This document shows, piece by piece, positions 33,793 through 37,305 of a stretch of DNA of 37,305 nt. Made by a program: the position numbers and the translations under genes. Origin of the DNA: a virus; the IMG/VR virus record IMGVR_UViG_3300035698_008027, positions 1 through 37,305 of that record; one strand, 5' to 3'. The notes beneath the pieces are model-generated. The model made no database searches, was not told the origin of the DNA, and saw only the letters and a list, made by a program, of their open reading frames with translations. Position 1 is the stretch's first letter, and each line of letters begins with the position of its first letter.

Positions 33793-34560
33793 ATGATACC
33801 TGCCATTCTATCAGTAGCAGGTGAAATTCAAAATCATATTAACTCGACATATGATGTTATGGCCACTCGAATGTTTAATATTGAATCACATCGATTTAAT
33901 ATCAAACAAGAAACAATTGCTAAGAGCGCATTCTGGGTTGCAAAGAAACGATATGCTCAGTGGATTATTAATGATAAGGGGGTTAACTGTGATAAACTTG
34001 ATGTAAAGGGGCTAGATGTACGTAGGTCATCATTTCCACCATACTTCAAAACTATTATGTCTGAGGTACTGATGGACATACTTAAAGTTGAAAATAAGGT
34101 GGCAGTGGATAACAAAATTCTGGCATACAGAAAAGATATATCTAACCAACCGATTACATCATTGGGACGTAATTCAGGTGTAAAGGGTATAAGTAAATAC
34201 ACTTATAAAGACCAATTATTAGGTGCGTTTACCAAAGGTACACCTGCTCACGTCAAATCATGTATAGCCCATAATCAACTACTTACACATTATAATCTTA
34301 CTACTAAGTATGAACCGATTAAGGACGGTGATAAAATCAAGTGGGTATATTTACTACATAATAATCTTGGATTGGAATCAGTTGCCTTCACAGGCTACAA
34401 AGATTCCGATGAAATCCTAAATATAATCAATACATACATTGATTATGATCAGATATGGAATAGTGAAATCGGTAAGAAGTTGGAACAATTCTATACGTCA
34501 CTTGGATGGGAACTACCAAATGAAAATTTGGAAACCGCATCACAATTCTTTTCATTTTAA
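33793..34560 (+). CDS. 43: DNA polymerase family B (gp43), C-terminal fragment
   Basis: The frame is open from 33697 and reads 'HLTDSVFYESTPLVKTRNPD' before the first usable start, ATG 33793, which gives 255 residues. Palm motif C is therefore only partly present (T-D-S at 33715-33723) and lies upstream of any start codon. The rest is the typical end of gp43: the 'FWVAKKRYAQWI' block (KKRY, contact with the primer template), 'GLDVRRSSFPPYFKTIMSEV' and the C-terminal clamp-binding end 'ASQFFSF'. The missing start and motif imply that the piece must be made by frameshift, by protein or RNA joining, or not in active form. The finding entry discusses this. Confidence 0.75.
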   Translation: MIPAILSVAGEIQNHINSTYDVMATRMFNIESHRFNIKQETIAKSAFWVAKKRYAQWIINDKGVNCDKLDVKGLDVRRSSFPPYFKTIMSEVLMDILKVENKVAVDNKILAYRKDISNQPITSLGRNSGVKGISKYTYKDQLLGAFTKGTPAHVKSCIAHNQLLTHYNLTTKYEPIKDGDKIKWVYLLHNNLGLESVAFTGYKDSDEILNIINTYIDYDQIWNSEIGKKLEQFYTSLGWELPNENLETASQFFSF

Positions 34561-34561
34561 C

Positions 34562-34585
34562 CTGATAATAATTTGGTATTATCAG
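34562..34585 (+). terminator. 43: Hairpin just after gp43
   Basis: CTGATAATA (34562-34570), loop ATTTGG, TATTATCAG (34577-34585): nine perfect pairs one base after the gp43 stop. The stem is A/T-rich and no pure T-run follows (TAATTATCCTTATAT), so termination may be weak. The -35 box of the gp45 promoter lies across its loop and right arm. Confidence 0.45.
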
Positions 34586-34601
34586 TAATTATCCTTATAT
34601 T
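34573..34601 (+). promoter_or_regulatory. 45: Promoter TTGGTA-N17-TATATT of the clamp gene
   Basis: -35 TTGGTA (34573-34578), exactly 17 bases, -10 TATATT (34596-34601), identical boxes and spacing to the glycosyltransferase and gp32 promoters. The ATG is 29 bases beyond the -10 box, leaving a short A-rich leader without a strong ribosome site. Confidence 0.62.
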
Positions 34602-34630
34602 GTAATCACTCCAAAAAAGTAAAGTAAACT

Positions 34631-35326
34631 ATGAACAAATCTAAATTAGACGGATTTATAACCCGATACAATCTATCAGGTGAAGTTGAATCTGTTAAAA
34701 TTTCAGCAGATTCCGCTGGAATGTATGTATCATTTATATCCGATGATAAAACATTGTTGGGTAATGTAACATCAAACGAACCCGATTTTCCTGCTGGAGA
34801 ATTTGGTATATATACAACCAGTCAACTCAAATCGATGTTAACTGTACTTGATTCTGACATTAAGGTTAGACACTCTGATAGTACAATTAAGTTGTCTGAT
34901 AGTAATACAGCAGTAACATACGTTTTATCGGACATGGCAGTTATTCCCGATGTACCAGAAATGAAGCAGATTCCCGATTTTGAAGCTGACATTAAACTTG
35001 ATATTGATTTCATCACTCGATTCATCAAATCTAAAGCAGCTCTTCCTGATAGTGATAAATTTACATTTAGCTATTCAGCAGACTCAGGCGAAATTATCTT
35101 AGGATATTCCACACTGAACACCAATCGTGTATCAATGGTAGTTAAATGTACATCATCCGGCGATATGAAGCCCATTCAATTTTCAGCAGATTATTTAAAG
35201 TCAATTCTTGTTGCTAATAAGAATAGTGAAAGTGCATCAATGAAGATTTCAAGTAAAGGGTTATGTCATTTAACATTCGCTACGGCGGATTATACATCTG
35301 AATATTACTTGGTCAAGTTAGCGTAA
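34631..35326 (+). CDS. 45: Sliding clamp (gp45-like)
   Basis: A 231-residue protein, near the 228 of T4 gp45. The start 'MNKSKLDGFITRYNL', the interdomain linker near 'MAVIPDVPEMKQIPDFEADI' and the ending 'ATADYTSEYYLVKLA' are typical of gp45-like clamps. It forms a trimeric ring that holds gp43 on DNA and, in T4, also activates late transcription. It has its own promoter and is followed by TAATG overlap to the next gene. Confidence 0.85.
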   Translation: MNKSKLDGFITRYNLSGEVESVKISADSAGMYVSFISDDKTLLGNVTSNEPDFPAGEFGIYTTSQLKSMLTVLDSDIKVRHSDSTIKLSDSNTAVTYVLSDMAVIPDVPEMKQIPDFEADIKLDIDFITRFIKSKAALPDSDKFTFSYSADSGEIILGYSTLNTNRVSMVVKCTSSGDMKPIQFSADYLKSILVANKNSESASMKISSKGLCHLTFATADYTSEYYLVKLA

Positions 35327-36549
35327 TGAATCCATTTTGGGACAGCGAAGTACCTGATGATGAATTTGATTTTACAAAAGAAAAGCAGAATTTAATTCAG
35401 AACTTAGATACGTTGGCAAGTATGACTGTGGAAGAACAAACCCTATATAAAAAATGGGTTGAACTTCAAGATCCAGCCGTGATTAAAAATAAATCGCTAC
35501 TGGCAGAGCTATATGATAATCAGTGGAATCCCACCGATATATATGATTATGATTTGACGGTAAGAGAAATAGAAAACTTGGACCCTTACGTTGAAATAGT
35601 AACAACGGAAAAGGAATCTACTAAGTGGAGCCACATACGCCGTATGATTCATACTATGAGTTGGACTCCTAACCCAGGACGAAATGTCAAATTGAATATA
35701 AAGGATAGGGTAAGTGGTAAGTTATTAGGTCAAGTATCAATGGCATCGGATATAACTTCTCTTGCTGTACGTGATAAATATATTGGGTGGACTTTACAAG
35801 ATAAATTTGCCGCCGGAAAACTAAACCACACAAGTATAGCATCTACCATTGTATGTACACAGCCACTTGGTTATAATTTCTTAGGTGGAAAATTGATAGC
35901 AACGATGACAACAACCCCTGATGTTAGGGATTATTGGAAATCATCGTATGGTCAGACACTTGTAGCAGTAGGTACAACATCATTATACGGTATTCATTCA
36001 CAGTATAACGCTATTCCCCATTTCAAAACTTTGGGTGAATCCGCCGGGAAAATTAGTATTAAGCCGGATGATTCAATTTATACTCCGTGGCACCAATGGA
36101 TAAAAGAAAACCGTACTCAATGGTATGAAATAAATGTGACAGAAGAACGTGGTAAAGATGGTCTCCCTATAGAAGAAGGTGACAATACACGCAGCGGCCC
36201 AGTAAGTGGAATCAAACAGAAAATAATTAGTAAAATATTTTCCGAATGTAAAATATCACAGTCTAAGTATCAGCACGGGTTCAAACGTGGTTGTTACGGA
36301 GCATTTATATATGATAATGGCAATGACTTTTTATGTGGAAAAATATCCGAAGACGAACTTGTTATGAAAAAGAAGTTTGTAGAGGGTATTGATTACATTA
36401 ATAATTGGTGGAAACCTAAAGCAATTAGACGTTATACTAAGCTACATACAGAAGGAAGGCTTAAGCCAGACCATTTGTATTACATTGATGCAGTTGGTAT
36501 CTCATGGGACGAAATGAAATCTAAATATTTAAGTGAAGTTGGTCGATAA
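35326..36549 (+). CDS. DUF4338 (DruA-like) protein
   Basis: A 407-residue protein. After a charged N terminus, residues 120-260 fit the DUF4338 pattern: 'GKLLGQVSMASDITSLAVRD' then KYIGW, 'LNHTSIASTIVCTQPLGYNF', 'GGKLIATMTTTPDVRDYWKS' and 'LVAVGTTSLYGIHSQYNAIP' followed by HFKTLGESAGK. The C-terminal 130 residues are rich in Lys/Arg and aromatics ('YQHGFKRGCYGAFIYDNGND'), possibly nucleic-acid binding. The best-known family member is DruA of the Druantia defence system. It is placed between clamp and dUTPase, translationally coupled to gp45. Function here is unknown. Confidence 0.5.
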   Translation: MNPFWDSEVPDDEFDFTKEKQNLIQNLDTLASMTVEEQTLYKKWVELQDPAVIKNKSLLAELYDNQWNPTDIYDYDLTVREIENLDPYVEIVTTEKESTKWSHIRRMIHTMSWTPNPGRNVKLNIKDRVSGKLLGQVSMASDITSLAVRDKYIGWTLQDKFAAGKLNHTSIASTIVCTQPLGYNFLGGKLIATMTTTPDVRDYWKSSYGQTLVAVGTTSLYGIHSQYNAIPHFKTLGESAGKISIKPDDSIYTPWHQWIKENRTQWYEINVTEERGKDGLPIEEGDNTRSGPVSGIKQKIISKIFSECKISQSKYQHGFKRGCYGAFIYDNGNDFLCGKISEDELVMKKKFVEGIDYINNWWKPKAIRRYTKLHTEGRLKPDHLYYIDAVGISWDEMKSKYLSEVGR

Positions 36550-36556
36550 TAAAATT

Positions 36557-36988
36557 ATGAAAACGAAATTGAAAGTCAAATTCAAGAAGCTGCACGATAA
36601 GGCAGTAATTCCTACAATTGCAAATCCAGGTGATGCCGGATCAGATTTAACTGCCACATCGATAGAACATGAATTGAATTCAATTATACGATATGGAACC
36701 GGCATAGCAATAGAAATTCCGATTGGATACGTTGGTCTGATATATCCCAGAAGTTCAATATATAAAAAGCAATTGGTGTTATCTAATTGTGTTGGTGTTA
36801 TTGATAGTGGTTACAGAGGTGAATTAATGCTTCGTTTCTGGGGTGACAGAGAAGCTGAAATTTATAAAGTAGGTGATAGAATAGGTCAACTTGTAATTAT
36901 GCCAATTCCGTCCGTAGAATTTGAAGAGGTTGAAGAACTTGAAGATACGGAACGTGGTGAAGGTGGATTCGGTTCAACTGGAGAATAA
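36557..36988 (+). CDS. dut: dUTPase
   Basis: A 143-residue trimeric-type dUTPase with all five motifs: I 'PGDAGSDL', II 'YPRSSIYKK', III 'NCVGVIDSGYRGEL', IV 'GDRIGQLVI' and V 'RGEGGFGSTG', which closes over the active site. It hydrolyses dUTP to dUMP, keeping uracil out of DNA and feeding dTMP synthesis. ATG 36557 matches the usual length; GTG 36533 would add eight residues inside the previous gene. Its stop overlaps the gp44 ATG. Confidence 0.92.
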   Translation: MKTKLKVKFKKLHDKAVIPTIANPGDAGSDLTATSIEHELNSIIRYGTGIAIEIPIGYVGLIYPRSSIYKKQLVLSNCVGVIDSGYRGELMLRFWGDREAEIYKVGDRIGQLVIMPIPSVEFEEVEELEDTERGEGGFGSTGE

Positions 36989-37305
36989 TGATAGGAAATA
37001 CAGAACATACGTTATTTATAGAAAAATATCGTCCCGCCGATTTGGACGGATATGTAGGTAATGAATTACTGAAAAGTAAAGTTAAAGTATATATTGAATC
37101 GGGAGACGTACCTCATTTATTATTGTATGGTCAAGCTGGAACTGGCAAAACTACACTAGCCAAAATTATATCTAATTCAATTGACGCGGATGTACTTTAT
37201 ATAAATGCGTCTGACGAAAACAACGTAGACACGGTAAGAACCAAAATCAAAAACTTTGCCAGTTCAATGGGATTCAGAAAGTGGAAGATTTGTATTCTTG
37301 ATGAA
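36988..37305 (+). CDS. 44: Clamp loader ATPase (gp44-like), 3' end missing
   Basis: 106 codons run to the window edge. 'FIEKYRPADLDGYVGNE' is the N-terminal signature of RFC/gp44 small subunits; Walker A is GQAGTGKTT (48-56), 'YINASDENNVDTVR' follows, and the visible end 'KICILDE' begins the Walker B box. It loads the gp45 ring onto primer ends with gp62, which would lie further right. The start overlaps the dUTPase stop (TAATG). Confidence 0.92.
   Translation, partial: MIGNTEHTLFIEKYRPADLDGYVGNELLKSKVKVYIESGDVPHLLLYGQAGTGKTTLAKIISNSIDADVLYINASDENNVDTVRTKIKNFASSMGFRKWKICILDE

Noticed and set aside
1-37305. tRNA genes, CRISPR arrays, attachment sites or integrase
   Set aside because: No cloverleaf, spaced direct repeats or integrase motifs were noticed on either strand; the gene set is that of a lytic phage.

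Overview
The window is part of the genome of a T4-like contractile-tailed phage. Every recognisable gene lies on the plus strand. They are packed end to end with TAATG or ATGA overlaps, and the DNA is strongly AT-rich. The set of tail sheath, tail tube, hub/baseplate proteins, gp32, UvsX, RNase H, gp41, gp43, gp45 and gp44 is diagnostic of the T4 supergroup. The sequence is far from T4 itself: it has a B12-dependent class II ribonucleotide reductase, short baseplate genes and gene fission by homing endonucleases. This resembles uncultured marine T4-like phages. No photosynthesis gene or tRNA is visible, so the host is open. The last gene (gp44) runs off the right edge and the first (a fibre-like protein) enters from the left.

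Layout. 1-4761: host-contact module, with a fibre-like protein, a protein carrying an alpha/beta-hydrolase esterase domain, and a GH5-like TIM-barrel protein that appears to lack its nucleophile. 4802-16919: tail module, with sheath, a frameshifted homing endonuclease, tube, gp26- and gp51-like hub proteins, tape measure, tube cap, a gp53-like LysM protein and a hub protein with an embedded M15 peptidase. 16971-20913: a transition block that opens with an unexpected small family-A DNA polymerase-like gene, followed by a 720-aa protein and two small genes. 21117-25597: replication/recombination (gp32, a 62-aa protein, UvsX, RNase H, gp41). 25646-30720: class II RNR, three tandem Mom-like paralogues and a GT-B glycosyltransferase, which together look like a nucleotide-supply and DNA-modification cassette. 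30711-37305: a small P-loop protein, a fractured family-B polymerase (gp43), gp45 clamp, a DUF4338/DruA-like protein, dUTPase and gp44.

Three things stand out. (1) gp43 is cut between palm motifs B and C by about 0.9 kb. The insert holds an endonuclease gene flanked by stretches that look like degraded split-intein halves, and the second junction falls exactly at the catalytic motif C. (2) Three Mom-like genes sit in tandem beside a glycosyltransferase, suggesting complex DNA modification. (3) Four promoters share TTGGT(A/T)-17 bp-TATATT and drive the polA-like, gp32, glycosyltransferase/gp43 and gp45 blocks. Two of them sit so close to the start codon that the mRNA should be leaderless or nearly so.

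No stretch over 300 bases is without a gene or an explained insertion. The longest spacer, 20914-21116, holds the gp32 leader and a possible 33-codon reading frame. No tRNA, rRNA, CRISPR array or insertion sequence was seen.
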